Below are positions 24,437-33,558 of a DNA stretch of 64,000 nt, in pieces (position 1 is the first letter of the stretch; every line of letters starts with the position of its first letter). Position numbers and translations under genes: made by a program. The notes below the pieces were generated by a model that saw nothing but the letters and a program-made list of their open reading frames with translations, did not search any database and was not told the DNA's origin. This DNA comes from an uncultured Limosilactobacillus sp. (GTDB taxonomy: Bacteria; Bacillota; Bacilli; Lactobacillales; Lactobacillaceae): contig CALVGV010000003.1 in the NCBI GenBank assembly GCA_944327195.1, forward strand, positions 1 through 64,000. Reading direction: 5' to 3'.

Positions 24437-25459
24437 ATGAGTTGGATTCAAGTTTTATGGTTCCTCTTAATTGGGGTCCTGTTTGCTGGCTTCTTCTTCC
24501 TCGATGGCTTTGACTACGGGGTCGGGATGGCGGCCAACACGGTCGCTTCCAACGAAGCCGAGCAAGAACAAATCATTCACACCATCGGCCCGGTTTGGGA
24601 CGCCAACGAGGTGTGGCTGATCACCGCCGGGGGGGCAATGTTTGCCTCCTTCCCGTACTGGTACGCCACCCTCTTTTCGGGCTACTACCTGATCTTGCTG
24701 GCCATCTTGTGCGGCCTGATCATCCGCGGGGTCTCCTTTGAATTCCGCGCCAAGAGCAGCGGCAAGATGCGGGCTTTGTGGACCAAGCTGCTGGGGATCG
24801 CCAGCGCCTGGGTTCCCTTCTTCCTCGGGGTGATGTTCATCTCGATGATCAAGGGGATGCCAATCGACGCCAGCGGCAACATGCACGCCACCTTCTTTGA
24901 CTACTTCAACTGGTTCTCAATCGTCGGTGGGATTGCCCTCACTCTCCTGACCTACCTGCACGGGCTCAACTACATCTCGCTCAAGACGGTCGGTCAGGTC
25001 CGCGACGTGGCCCGCAACTACGCCCAGGCCCTCTACTACGTCCTCTACGTTGGCCTGGTTGTCTTTGCCCTCTTGCTGATCTTCCAGACCGACTTCCTGG
25101 CGGTTCACCCGGCCGGCACGTTGATCACCGTTCTTCTGATCGTGATCTTTGCCGTCCTCGCTCACGTGGCCACCTTCAAGCGCAACGAATGGTTGGCCTT
25201 CCTGTCGAGTGGGTTAACGATGGTCGCCCTGGTGGCGATGATCTTCGTTGGCATGTTCCCGCGGGTAATGATTTCTTCGATCAAGGGCAGCTACAGCCTG
25301 CTGATTCAAAACGCCTCCTCGACGAACTACACCCTGACGGTGATGACGATCGTCGTGGTCATCTTCTTGCCAATCGTGCTTGCCTACACGATCTGGGCCT
25401 ACTGGATCTTCCGCAAGCGGATTGAAATGCCCGCAATTAAACCAGCGGAGGGATATTAA
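24437..25459 (+). CDS. cydB: cytochrome bd quinol oxidase subunit II
   Basis: 340 residues, about nine hydrophobic helices. The N-terminal FLDGFDYGVGMAAN and the following WDANEVWLITAGGAMFASFP are signatures of CydB. It pairs with CydA in the membrane. The ATG follows the cydA stop directly with no gap, and its own stop overlaps the next start by one base. Length is normal for the family. Confidence 0.96.
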   Translation: MSWIQVLWFLLIGVLFAGFFFLDGFDYGVGMAANTVASNEAEQEQIIHTIGPVWDANEVWLITAGGAMFASFPYWYATLFSGYYLILLAILCGLIIRGVSFEFRAKSSGKMRALWTKLLGIASAWVPFFLGVMFISMIKGMPIDASGNMHATFFDYFNWFSIVGGIALTLLTYLHGLNYISLKTVGQVRDVARNYAQALYYVLYVGLVVFALLLIFQTDFLAVHPAGTLITVLLIVIFAVLAHVATFKRNEWLAFLSSGLTMVALVAMIFVGMFPRVMISSIKGSYSLLIQNASSTNYTLTVMTIVVVIFLPIVLAYTIWAYWIFRKRIEMPAIKPAEGY

Positions 25460-27186
25460 TGGTTGATCGACTCCTGTTTACAATTCCGGGGGTCCGCTCA
25501 ATGATGAAAAAGCTTGTGGGATTGCACATCCTACAAGCTTTTCTTATCATTGGTCAGACCCTGACCCTTTCGGCCGCCCTGGTCGGTCTCTGGATGGGAG
25601 ACTCGCTAACAAGCCAGGCTAAGTGGCTCCTCCTCTTTGTTTGCTTCTTCCTTGCCCGCCACGGGGAAAACTGGTTTTTGAGTGGCCTCCTCGACCGCTT
25701 TGCCCGCGGCAACGCCAAGCGCCTGCGGACCCAGCTCCTGAAAAAGACCTTTGCCCAGGGGCCCCAGCTGGTCCAGCGCGAGGGGACCGGGAACATGGTC
25801 ACGCTGACCCTTGACGGGGTGGTCCAGGTTGAGGACTACTTCAAGCTGGTCCTCAACAAGATGGTCAACATGATGGTCGTCCCGGTCATCATCTTGGCCC
25901 TGGCCTTCTACCTTGACTGGCTGTCGGGAGTGATCATGCTGGTCGTCTACCCGCTAATCGTCCTCTTCATGATCGTCCTTGGCTACGCCGCCAAGGCTCA
26001 GGCCGACCGCCAGTTTGCCACCTTCCAGCGGCTGTCGAACCACTTCATTGATTCCCTGCGTGGGATCGCCACCCTCAAGTACTTCGGCCTCAGCAAGGCT
26101 TACTCCAAGAGCGTCTACCGCTCGAGTGAGGACTTCCGCAAGTCGACGATGGCCACCCTGCGGATCGCGATGACCTCGACCTTCGCCCTCGACTTCTTCA
26201 CCACCCTCTCGATCGCCATTTTGGCGGTCACCCTCGGGGTACGGCTGATCGACGGCCAGATGACCCTCTATCCGGCCCTGGTGATCCTGGTGCTGGCCCC
26301 GGAGTACTTCCTGCCGATTCGCAACTTCGCCAACGACTACCACGCCACCCTCAACGGCAAGAACTCCTTCCACAAGGTGGTCAGCCTGATCAAGGAAGAG
26401 AGTGCCCCCCAGGCGACGGTGGACCTGCACCCCTGGGCCAAGGACGACCAGCTGCAAGTCAAAGACCTGGCCTTTTCCTACGGTGAGCAAACGGCCGGCC
26501 TGGCCCCGCTGTCCTTCTCCCTGAATGGCTACCAGAAGGTGGGGATTATCGGCATGAGCGGGTCGGGGAAGACTACCCTGATCAACTTGCTGAGCGGCTT
26601 CTTGACCCCGGCCAGCGGCACCGTCTCCCTTCAGGGCCAGGCGGTCACCACCCTGACCGACCCGGCCTGGCAGCGCCAGTTGACCTACATTCCGCAGAGT
26701 CCCTACCTCTTTTCGGCCACCCTGCGGGAAAATATTGCCTTCTACCACCCGACGGCCAGCGACGAGGAAATCGCCGCCGCCGTCAAGGTGGTTGGCCTGG
26801 AAAAGCTGGTGGCCGAGCTGCCCCAGGGGCTAGATACCGAGATCGGGGCCGGCAAGCGGGCCCTCTCCGGCGGCCAGGCCCAGCGGATCGCCCTGGCGCG
26901 GGCCTTCCTTGACCCCGACCGGCGGGTGATGATCTTCGACGAACCGACCGCCCACCTCGACCTCGAAACCGAGCTGGAGCTCAAGGAAAAGATGCTGCCG
27001 CTGATGAAGGACCACCTGGTGCTCTTTGCCACCCACCGCCTCCACTGGATGAAGCAGATGGACTACATCCTGGTGCTCGAGCACGGCAAGCTGGTGGAGC
27101 AGGGGACCTACGCCGAACTGGCGGCCCAGGACGGCGCCTTTACCCGCCTGGTTAAGCAAATGCAAGGGGGGACGACCAATGATTAA
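25459..27186 (+). CDS. cydD: ABC exporter subunit for cytochrome bd assembly, CydD-type
   Basis: 575 residues: six membrane helices (about 15-315) fused to an ATPase domain with Walker A GMSGSGKTT (about 365), signature LSGGQAQR (about 469) and VMIFDEPTAHLD. With the next gene product it forms the heterodimeric CydDC exporter of thiol reductants (cysteine/glutathione) or heme-related function needed for bd oxidase assembly. The start overlaps the cydB stop (TAATG). In lactobacilli this first ABC gene is often called cydC; the letter is a naming matter only. Confidence 0.92.
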   Translation: MVDRLLFTIPGVRSMMKKLVGLHILQAFLIIGQTLTLSAALVGLWMGDSLTSQAKWLLLFVCFFLARHGENWFLSGLLDRFARGNAKRLRTQLLKKTFAQGPQLVQREGTGNMVTLTLDGVVQVEDYFKLVLNKMVNMMVVPVIILALAFYLDWLSGVIMLVVYPLIVLFMIVLGYAAKAQADRQFATFQRLSNHFIDSLRGIATLKYFGLSKAYSKSVYRSSEDFRKSTMATLRIAMTSTFALDFFTTLSIAILAVTLGVRLIDGQMTLYPALVILVLAPEYFLPIRNFANDYHATLNGKNSFHKVVSLIKEESAPQATVDLHPWAKDDQLQVKDLAFSYGEQTAGLAPLSFSLNGYQKVGIIGMSGSGKTTLINLLSGFLTPASGTVSLQGQAVTTLTDPAWQRQLTYIPQSPYLFSATLRENIAFYHPTASDEEIAAAVKVVGLEKLVAELPQGLDTEIGAGKRALSGGQAQRIALARAFLDPDRRVMIFDEPTAHLDLETELELKEKMLPLMKDHLVLFATHRLHWMKQMDYILVLEHGKLVEQGTYAELAAQDGAFTRLVKQMQGGTTND

Positions 27187-28927
27187 CCACTTTCCGCTGC
27201 TCAAGGAACTCAAGCACGACCGCTGGGTGCGGCCCTTCCTCGGCCACTACAAGCGGACCCTGGTGCTGGCAATTTCGCTCGGGATCTTGACCTTCATCTG
27301 CGCCGGCGGGCTGATGTTCACCTCCGGCTTTCTGATCTCCAAGTCGGCCACCCGGCCGGAAAACATCCTGCTGGTCTACGTGCCGATCGTCCTGACCCGG
27401 GGCTTCGGGACCTTCCGCCCGGTAATGCGCTACGCCGAGCGGCTAACCAGCCACAACTGGGTCTTCAAGATGACCTCGGAATTTCGCCGCAAGATGTACG
27501 ATTCGCTGGAGCAAGACGCGGTCTTCTTCAACAGCAAGTACCGCCTCGGCGACATCCTCGGCCTCCTTTCCGAGGACGTGGCCCACATCCAAAACCTCTA
27601 CTTGCGGACGATTTTTCCTAACTTCGTTGCCTGGGGTCTCTACCTCTTGATCATCCTCGCCCTCGGGGTGATTTCGCCCCTGGTTGCCCTCTGGATGCTG
27701 GTCCTCTTTGGCCTGATCATCTTCGCGATCCCTTATTGGTCGGTGCTGGTTAACGGCGCCCGTCAGGAATACGAAAAGCAGGTCAAAAACGCCCTCTACA
27801 CCGACCTGACCGACAACGTGATGGGGATCGTCGACTGGGTCTTCTCCCAGCAAGAAGGGCGCTACATCGATCGTCACCTGAAGAGTGAGCACGAGCTCTA
27901 CGCCACCCAGGCGGTCCTGCGCAAGTTTGAGCGCTTCCGCGACTACCTGGTCCAGGTCTGCATTCTCTTGATTGTCCTCAGCCTGACGGTCTGGGGGGCC
28001 CTCCGCTTTGGTGGCCACTACGGCGGCAGTGCCAACTGGATTGCCGCCTTTTCCCTGGCGGTCTTCCCGCTCGAAGATGCCCTGGCCGGTCTGCCGGCGG
28101 CGGCTCAGGAAACCAACGTCTACGTTGATTCGCTCAAGCGGCTCAACGCCCTGCCGGCGGTCAAAGAAGAAGCAGCCGCCCCGAATTCGCTGACCGGGGA
28201 TCTGGACTTTTGTGTCCGCGACCTCCACTACACCTACCCGGGGGAGGAGAAGCCGGTCCTGCGCGGGATTGACCTGACGATCCCGGCCGGCCAGAAGCTG
28301 GCCATCCTCGGCAAGAGCGGGTCGGGCAAGTCCACCTTGGCCAGCCTCCTGCGGGGGGACCGGGTGCCGACGAGCGGGACGATCACCCTGGCCGGCGTCG
28401 ACCCGGCCAGCCTGGGGGATGCGGTGGCTCGCTACGTGGGCGTGATCAACCAGGCGCCCTACCTCTTCAACACCACCGTTTTGAACAACCTGCGGATCGG
28501 CAACGAGGCCGCCAGCGAGGAGGAGGTCTGGGACGTCCTGGCCAAGGTCGGCCTCAAGGAAACGATTGAGCACCTGCCGGACGGCCTGGCGACGATGGTT
28601 GATTCGGCCGGCCTCCGCTTCTCCGGCGGGGAACGGCACCGGCTGGCTCTGGCGCGGATCCTGCTGGCCGACACGCCGATCGTCCTCCTGGATGAACCGA
28701 CGGTGGGCCTCGATCCGGTCACCGAGCGGGCGGTGATGGAAACCTTCTTCACCGCCCTCAAGGGCAAGACCCTGATCTGGATCACCCACCACCTCCAGGG
28801 GGTCGAGCAAATGGACCGGGTGGTCTTCATCGAAGACGGCCGCCTCGACATGGACGGCACCCCGGCGACCCTGGCAAAGGAAAACGCCCGCTACCGGCGG
28901 CTGAAGGCGGCCGACGAGGGGCGTTGA
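27179..28927 (+). CDS. cydC: ABC exporter subunit for cytochrome bd assembly, CydC-type
   Basis: 582 residues with membrane domain (about 25-330, including GGLMFTSGFLISKSATRPEN) and ATPase domain: Walker A GKSGSGKST (about 378), signature FSGGERHR (about 480), Walker B IVLLDEPTVGLD. It overlaps the previous gene by 8 bases and closes the cyd operon before a terminator. Partner of the CydD-type subunit. The conserved GTRP/ATRPENI region after helix 2 is typical of CydC rather than CydD. Confidence 0.92.
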   Translation: MINHFPLLKELKHDRWVRPFLGHYKRTLVLAISLGILTFICAGGLMFTSGFLISKSATRPENILLVYVPIVLTRGFGTFRPVMRYAERLTSHNWVFKMTSEFRRKMYDSLEQDAVFFNSKYRLGDILGLLSEDVAHIQNLYLRTIFPNFVAWGLYLLIILALGVISPLVALWMLVLFGLIIFAIPYWSVLVNGARQEYEKQVKNALYTDLTDNVMGIVDWVFSQQEGRYIDRHLKSEHELYATQAVLRKFERFRDYLVQVCILLIVLSLTVWGALRFGGHYGGSANWIAAFSLAVFPLEDALAGLPAAAQETNVYVDSLKRLNALPAVKEEAAAPNSLTGDLDFCVRDLHYTYPGEEKPVLRGIDLTIPAGQKLAILGKSGSGKSTLASLLRGDRVPTSGTITLAGVDPASLGDAVARYVGVINQAPYLFNTTVLNNLRIGNEAASEEEVWDVLAKVGLKETIEHLPDGLATMVDSAGLRFSGGERHRLALARILLADTPIVLLDEPTVGLDPVTERAVMETFFTALKGKTLIWITHHLQGVEQMDRVVFIEDGRLDMDGTPATLAKENARYRRLKAADEGR

Positions 28928-28952
28928 TTGCAAGGAAATATTTAGATGACAA

Positions 28953-28990
28953 CAAAAAGGTCGGGAAGGAATTCTTCCCGGCCTTTTCTT
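28953..28990 (+). terminator. intrinsic terminator after cydABCD
   Basis: AAGGTCGGGAAG pairs with CTTCCCGGCCTT, then TT-rich sequence. It can also act for ypsA on minus. Confidence 0.82.
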
Positions 28991-29017
28991 GTTCTTGGCG
29001 GCGGGGGAGGGGAGCGC

Positions 29018-29602
29018 CTACCAGCCCGCCTGGCGGTCGCGCTCCTCTTCGGCCACTTCCTCGGCCACCTCCTGGAGATCGTCGAAGGTCACCAAGGACA
29101 GCGGCAAATCCGGGGTCTGCTGGGCTCGCCGGTAGTCGTAATAGGACTTGGCGTGCCGTTCGCCCAGTGAATCGCGCTCGGGATCAAAGACCAGCAGCAC
29201 CCGGTCGGCGTGGGCAAACATGAAGTCCTGGTAGGCGCGGAGCTGGCTGGGATTTTGGTAGGGCTGGTCGCTGACCGTGCCGAAGTAGTCGACCTGGGGC
29301 TTGAACTGGGCCAGGGCGGCCTGGCGCTCCGGCTTCCAGTTGGCCTCCACCTGGGCAAAGGGGGCCACCATCCCCAGTTTCAGGGTCGGGTAGTCGGCCT
29401 TTAATTCCTGGCCAACCTCCAGTCCCCAGCGCTCAATTCCCGGCTGGGGACCGGAGAGCAGCCAGGCCTCTTCGTCTACCTGGTTCAGCCAGGCGACCAA
29501 CCGCTCCCTTAGGGCCCGCTTGATCACCACCACCTCAGGGGCCTTGGGATCGAAAATCCCCAGCTCGTAGTCGCGGTACCCACTTAGCCATAATCGTTGC
29601 AT
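29018..29602 (-). CDS. ypsA: YpsA/DUF1273-family protein
   Basis: 194 residues from the ATG at 29600-29602 (GGGGAGGAAT upstream); the open frame continues upstream but without a ribosome site and across the recU promoter. Family features are LWLSGYRDYELGIF at the start, a central WLLSGPQPGIERWGLEVGQEL (nucleotide-binding SLOG-type glycine loop) and LLVFDPERDSLGERHAKSYY. In Bacillus ypsA lies beside gpsB and is linked to cell division; biochemical activity is uncertain. Here it is divergent from recU-pbp1A, with gpsB just beyond, so the old neighbourhood is kept. Confidence 0.88.
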   Translation of the reverse strand: MQRLWLSGYRDYELGIFDPKAPEVVVIKRALRERLVAWLNQVDEEAWLLSGPQPGIERWGLEVGQELKADYPTLKLGMVAPFAQVEANWKPERQAALAQFKPQVDYFGTVSDQPYQNPSQLRAYQDFMFAHADRVLLVFDPERDSLGERHAKSYYDYRRAQQTPDLPLSLVTFDDLQEVAEEVAEEERDRQAGW

Positions 29603-29653
29603 TTTAAAATTCCTCCCCGTAACCATTCCGTAACTGCGAATGACGCCGTTTTT

Positions 29654-29662
29654 TGATATACT
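29654..29662 (+). promoter_or_regulatory. extended -10 promoter of recU-pbp1A
   Basis: TGATATACT: a TGn extension directly before TATACT; the -35 region is weak. It lies 29 bases before the recU start. Confidence 0.5.
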
Positions 29663-29691
29663 AACACTTGGCGAGAGGAGATCACAATCCA

Positions 29692-30321
29692 ATGACAATT
29701 CATTATCCCAACGGTCAATCCCCGGTGCCCGGCCAAGCGGCGGCCAAAGCGACCCCTGGCCCAACCAGCTTTGCCGACCGGGGGATGACCCTCGAAGCGG
29801 AAATTAACGCTAGCAATGATTATTACCTCGCGACCGGGCAGGCGGTGATTCATAAGAAACCGACCCCGATCCAGCTGGTGAAGGTCGACTACCCCAAGCG
29901 GAGTGCGGCCGTGGTGCGCGAAGCTTACTTCCGCCGGCCGTCGACGACCGATTACAACGGCATCTACCGCGGCTACTACATCGACTTCGACGCCAAGGAG
30001 ACCCGCAACAAGGCCTCCTTTCCCTTGAAGAACTTTCACCAGCACCAAATTGACCACCTGGCGGCCTGCCTAAAGCAGGGGGGGATTTGCTTTGCCTTCA
30101 TCAAGTTCACGAGGCTCGATAAGCACTTCCTCCTGCCTGCCAGTGACCTGATTGCTCACTGGCAGGCTCAGGCAACCGGGGGCAAGCATTCCATTCCCCT
30201 CGCAGTGATTGAACAAACCGGGGTGCCGGTGGCTTACGGCTACCACCCGCGGTTGAAATACTTACCCGCCGTCGACCAATTGATCGCACGGCAAAAAGGA
30301 GCAGCAAGCAATGAACAATGA
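29692..30321 (+). CDS. recU: Holliday junction resolvase RecU
   Basis: About 209 residues starting MTIHYPNGQ at 29692, with GAGAGGAG about 11 bases upstream. The catalytic core is visible in YRGYYIDFDAKETRNKASFP (acidic residues and lysine of the nuclease fold) and in the following FHQHQIDHLAAC. RecU cuts four-way DNA junctions during recombination and chromosome segregation. Its stop lies 11 bases inside pbp1A, the same recU-ponA pairing as in Bacillus. Confidence 0.94.
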   Translation: MTIHYPNGQSPVPGQAAAKATPGPTSFADRGMTLEAEINASNDYYLATGQAVIHKKPTPIQLVKVDYPKRSAAVVREAYFRRPSTTDYNGIYRGYYIDFDAKETRNKASFPLKNFHQHQIDHLAACLKQGGICFAFIKFTRLDKHFLLPASDLIAHWQAQATGGKHSIPLAVIEQTGVPVAYGYHPRLKYLPAVDQLIARQKGAASNEQ

Positions 30322-32560
30322 AGGAACGATTGCGCCCCGCGCTTCCCGCCGGGAACTCCGGCGACCGAGCGGCGGTGGCTCCGGCAAGGGTCCCCTGTTT
30401 AAAAAGATTATTGGCTGGGGGCTGAGCCTCTTCGTCTTGATCCTGGTGGCCCTGGCCGCGCTCTTTTTCTACTGGGCGTCGAGTGCGCCGACGATTAGCG
30501 AGAGCGCCCTCAAGAGTCAGTCCACCACCGTCATTTACGATGCCAACGACAAGGTCATCTCCCGCCTGGGGGCGCAAAAGCGGGAGTACGCGACCTCCTC
30601 GCAGATTCCAACGACCTTAAAGAACGCGGTGGTGGCGATTGAAGACCGGCGCTTCTACAAGCACCACGGGGTTGACCCGGTTCGGATCCTCGGTTCGGCC
30701 TTCAACGACATCTTCCACCGCAGCAGTGGGATGCAGGGGGGGTCGACCCTGACCCAGCAACTGGTTAAGCTGACCGTCTTCTCGACCTCAGCCAAGGACC
30801 AAACCCTCAAGCGCAAGGCCCAGGAAGCCTGGCTGGCGATCAACGTTGAGCGCCACTTCTCCAAGCAGCAGATCCTCAAGTTCTACATCAACAAGGTCTA
30901 CATGGGGAACGGGGTCTACGGGATGAAGACCGCCGCCCAGTACTACTACGGCAAGAACCTCAAGCAACTCGACCTCTCCCAGCTGGCCACCCTGGCCGGG
31001 ATTCCGCAATCGCCGACCTACTACAACCCGCTAGTTTCAAACGGCAAGTACGCCAAGCAGCGGCGCAACGAGGTCCTCGACGCGATGGTAACCAGCAAGT
31101 ACATCACCAGCGCCCAGGCCAAGAAGGCCAAGGCCGAGAGCGTCACCAAGGGGCTTGACACCAGCCACGGGAACACCAGTGAAAACTCGACCGGGGTCAA
31201 GGAAGCGGTCGTTGACGCCTACGTCAAGGAAGTCCTGACCCAACTTAAGGCCAAGGGCTACAACGTCAACACCGACGGTCTGAAGGTCCACACTAACCTC
31301 GACCTGTCGGCCCAAAAGAAGCTCTACAAGGCTGCCAACAGCGACGTCTCCTTCGAGAGCGACGACATGCAAACCGGGGTGGCGATCACCAACCCGCACA
31401 ACGGCAAGATCATTGCCATGCTCGGGGGCCGCAAGACCGGCAACGTCGTCTACGGGCTGAACCGGGCCGTGCAAACCACCCGGAGCTCGGGGTCGACGGC
31501 CAAGCCGCTGATGGACTACGGACCGGCAATTGAATACTTCAAGTGGCCAACCTATAAGTCGGTCTCCGATACCAAGTTCTACTGGCCGGGGACGACCAAG
31601 CAGCTTAGCGACTGGGACGGGAACTACAAGGGGACGATGACGATGCGCAACGCCCTGATCCAATCGCGGAACGTCCCGGCCATCCGGACCCTGCAAAAGG
31701 TCGGCCTCACCCGGGCCACCAAGTTCTTGAAGGGGCTGGGGATCACCCCGACCTCGAAGTCCGGCTTCACCCTGCAAAACGGGATTGCCCTCTACATTTC
31801 GCCGCTGCAAATGGCCGCCGCCTACGCGGCCTTCGCCAACGGGGGGATCTACTACAAGCCGTACTACATTAGTTCGATCACCACCCAGGATGGGAAGACG
31901 ATCGAGTACGGCAAGAGCGGCACGCGGGCGATGACCCGGGCCACCGCCTACATGATCACCGACATGCTCAAGGGGGTCATCTCCAACTCCAACGGGACGG
32001 CCACCTCGGCCAAGATCAGCGGGGTTCACCAGGCCGGGAAGACCGGGACCGACGACGCGGCCTCCGGTTCCTCCAGCTCGGGGGTAATGGACTCCTGGAT
32101 GGCCGGCTACACCAAGAACTACTCGATTGCCGTTTGGACCGGGTACGATAACTCGCAGACCTCGGTTTCCAAGAGCTACGAGAAGTCGGCCCAGCTCCTC
32201 TACCGGGAGATGATGGTCTACCTTGACGGCAAGAACCACGCTTCCAACTGGACGATGCCGGACACGGTTGAATCGGTCACCGTCAACGGCACCAAGGAAC
32301 TGGTTGTCAAGGACTCCAAGTGGGCCCTGAGCGAAACCAGTGCCTCAACGGCCACGAGCTCCTCCAGTTCGTCTTCGTCGTCGAGTTCGTCCAGTTCGAG
32401 TTCGAGCTCCTCGTCTAGTTCTAGTTCTTCTTCCTCGTCCAGTTCGAGTTCGAGCTCCTCGTCTTCGTCGAGCTCTAGCTCATCATCATCTTCTTCGTCG
32501 TCTTCGTCGAGCGCAAGTTCCAGCTCGCAGGCGGAGAGTAGCGCGGCAAGTAGCAACTAG
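30311..32560 (+). CDS. pbp1A: class A penicillin-binding protein 1A with polyserine tail
   Basis: 749 residues. Cytoplasmic basic N-terminus, one membrane helix (about 35-57), glycosyltransferase domain (EDRRFYKHHGVDPVR, GGSTLTQQLVK) and transpeptidase domain with active serine in SGSTAKP (about 395), SRN in LIQSRNVPA and KTGTDD (about 577). It polymerises and cross-links peptidoglycan outside the membrane. Residues about 677-744 are almost only serine, written with mixed AGC/AGT/TCG/TCT/TCC/TCA codons. AAAAAGGAG sits upstream of the ATG and the gene overlaps recU by 11 bases. Confidence 0.95.
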   Translation: MNNEGTIAPRASRRELRRPSGGGSGKGPLFKKIIGWGLSLFVLILVALAALFFYWASSAPTISESALKSQSTTVIYDANDKVISRLGAQKREYATSSQIPTTLKNAVVAIEDRRFYKHHGVDPVRILGSAFNDIFHRSSGMQGGSTLTQQLVKLTVFSTSAKDQTLKRKAQEAWLAINVERHFSKQQILKFYINKVYMGNGVYGMKTAAQYYYGKNLKQLDLSQLATLAGIPQSPTYYNPLVSNGKYAKQRRNEVLDAMVTSKYITSAQAKKAKAESVTKGLDTSHGNTSENSTGVKEAVVDAYVKEVLTQLKAKGYNVNTDGLKVHTNLDLSAQKKLYKAANSDVSFESDDMQTGVAITNPHNGKIIAMLGGRKTGNVVYGLNRAVQTTRSSGSTAKPLMDYGPAIEYFKWPTYKSVSDTKFYWPGTTKQLSDWDGNYKGTMTMRNALIQSRNVPAIRTLQKVGLTRATKFLKGLGITPTSKSGFTLQNGIALYISPLQMAAAYAAFANGGIYYKPYYISSITTQDGKTIEYGKSGTRAMTRATAYMITDMLKGVISNSNGTATSAKISGVHQAGKTGTDDAASGSSSSGVMDSWMAGYTKNYSIAVWTGYDNSQTSVSKSYEKSAQLLYREMMVYLDGKNHASNWTMPDTVESVTVNGTKELVVKDSKWALSETSASTATSSSSSSSSSSSSSSSSSSSSSSSSSSSSSSSSSSSSSSSSSSSSSSSSSSSSASSSSQAESSAASSN
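32352..32530 (+). repeat. serine-codon low-complexity tract
   Basis: About 60 nearly consecutive serine codons at the 3' end of pbp1A, with irregular codon choice that avoids a simple nucleotide repeat. It encodes a flexible extracellular tail. Confidence 0.9.
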
Positions 32561-32572
32561 TTAACTTCAATG

Positions 32573-32608
32573 CAAAAGCGGCGGTCGCATTGCGCGGCCG
32601 CCGTTTTC
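32573..32608 (+). terminator. intrinsic terminator after pbp1A
   Basis: AAAGCGGCGGTCGC pairs with GCGCGGCCGCCGTTTT around a 3-base loop; short T run. Confidence 0.78.
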
Positions 32609-32651
32609 TACGTGATTAGGAAAAATTAAGGCTTTCTCCGCCGATTTGCCC

Positions 32652-32679
32652 TTGTTTTTCGGGGGAAGTTTGGTAAAAT
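32652..32679 (+). promoter_or_regulatory. gpsB promoter
   Basis: TTGTTT, 16-base spacer and TAAAAT, 45 bases before gpsB. Confidence 0.55.
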
Positions 32680-32723
32680 TATTGGTGTATTGACGAATCA
32701 AAACAGCAACTGAGGTGTTGGAA

Positions 32724-33089
32724 ATGGATAACATTAAGTTTACTCCCCAAGACATTTTGCACAAGCAATTCAAGGAGAAGAGTATCGGGAAGGGGTACGA
32801 TGTCGACGACGTTGACTCCTTCTTGGACGATGTTATTAAGGACTACGACACCTTCAACAAGGAAGTCGACCGCCTGCGGGACGAAAACGACCGCCTCAAG
32901 GCCAAGGTCGACGAACTGAACCGCCAGGTCGAAGTTGGTTCTTCGATCGGCACCAACGCGCCGGCAAGCCAGCCAACGGTTTCTAGCGCAACCAATATGG
33001 ATATCCTCAAGCGCCTGTCCAATTTGGAACGGCGGGTCTTCGGTTCCCAACTGGGGGAAGACAACAACGAGGATTCTCACCTGTTGTAA
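32724..33089 (+). CDS. gpsB: cell-division regulator GpsB
   Basis: 121 residues. The N-terminal 70 residues are the DivIVA-like domain ([29 protein letters not shown]) leading into a coiled coil; a flexible linker (about 75-95) joins a short C-terminal helix ([17 protein letters not shown]) that trimerises. GpsB binds class A PBPs and division proteins and shuttles between side wall and septum. The ATG at 32724 has GAGGTG six bases upstream. pbp1A, a likely partner, is directly upstream. Confidence 0.95.
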   Translation: MDNIKFTPQDILHKQFKEKSIGKGYDVDDVDSFLDDVIKDYDTFNKEVDRLRDENDRLKAKVDELNRQVEVGSSIGTNAPASQPTVSSATNMDILKRLSNLERRVFGSQLGEDNNEDSHLL

Positions 33090-33112
33090 TTCGTCAAGGA
33101 ACGACTGATTAT

Positions 33113-33503
33113 TTTGCAGATTTTGGGCGATCGAGCGCAACTTTAGTTGTGTTAGGAAGGTCCATGCTCGCACGGGCTGCGATGCCCGTAGTGTTTGTGC
33201 TCGCTGAAAAAATAAGGCGGGGCACCGGGCAACCGGTGACGGCGGAAAAAACGGCTACGGCCTTGGCTATGCCCGAGTATTCCTGAAAAGTGCCACAGTG
33301 ACGAAGGGGGTTGGGAAACCAACCTCGTGGAACGCGGTAAACCCCTCAAGCGGTAAACCCAAACTACGGTCGGGGAGCTTTGGATAGCAAATTGAAGCGA
33401 TTCCAGGGGAGCGGCAGTTGCCGCTGAGATAGATGATTGCCACGGCGCGTGCTTGCCTGAGGCGCGCGCTTCGACAAAACATGGCCTACAGAAATCTGCA
33501 AAC
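33113..33503 (+). ncRNA. rnpB: RNase P RNA, class B
   Basis: About 391 bases, close to the size of the Bacillus class B RNA. The ends pair as helix P1: TTTGCAGATTT at 33113-33123 with AAATCTGCAAA at 33493-33503. Conserved core pieces are present: GGAAGGTCCATGCTCGCAC near 33156-33174, and GCCTACAGAAAT near the 3' end. The position gpsB-rnpB-rlmL is the same as in Bacillus and other lactobacilli. It is the catalytic RNA that trims tRNA 5' ends. Exact ends may differ by a few bases. Confidence 0.93.
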
Positions 33504-33507
33504 AGGC

Positions 33508-33535
33508 AACCCGGTTTCGGCCGGGTTTTTCTTTT
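33508..33535 (+). terminator. intrinsic terminator after rnpB
   Basis: AACCCGG / CCGGGTT stem with a 6-base loop and a T-rich tail, five bases after the RNase P RNA. Confidence 0.8.
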
Positions 33536-33558
33536 GGAAAAATGAATGGGGGATTAGC

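Noticed and set aside
27443..28933. 496-codon open frame on minus opposite cydC
   Set aside because: Antisense to a gene with clear ABC motifs; repetitive Gly/Val/Asp-rich content typical of shadow frames.
31037..32239. 400-codon open frame on minus opposite pbp1A
   Set aside because: Shadow of the transpeptidase domain codons; no ribosome site or family match.
32352..32530. Tandem repeat or CRISPR-like array in pbp1A
   Set aside because: The tract encodes serine with irregular codons; there is no fixed repeat unit or spacer pattern.
32218..32556. Acidic Glu/Asp/Leu repeat protein on minus
   Set aside because: It is the reverse reading of the serine codon tract in pbp1A.
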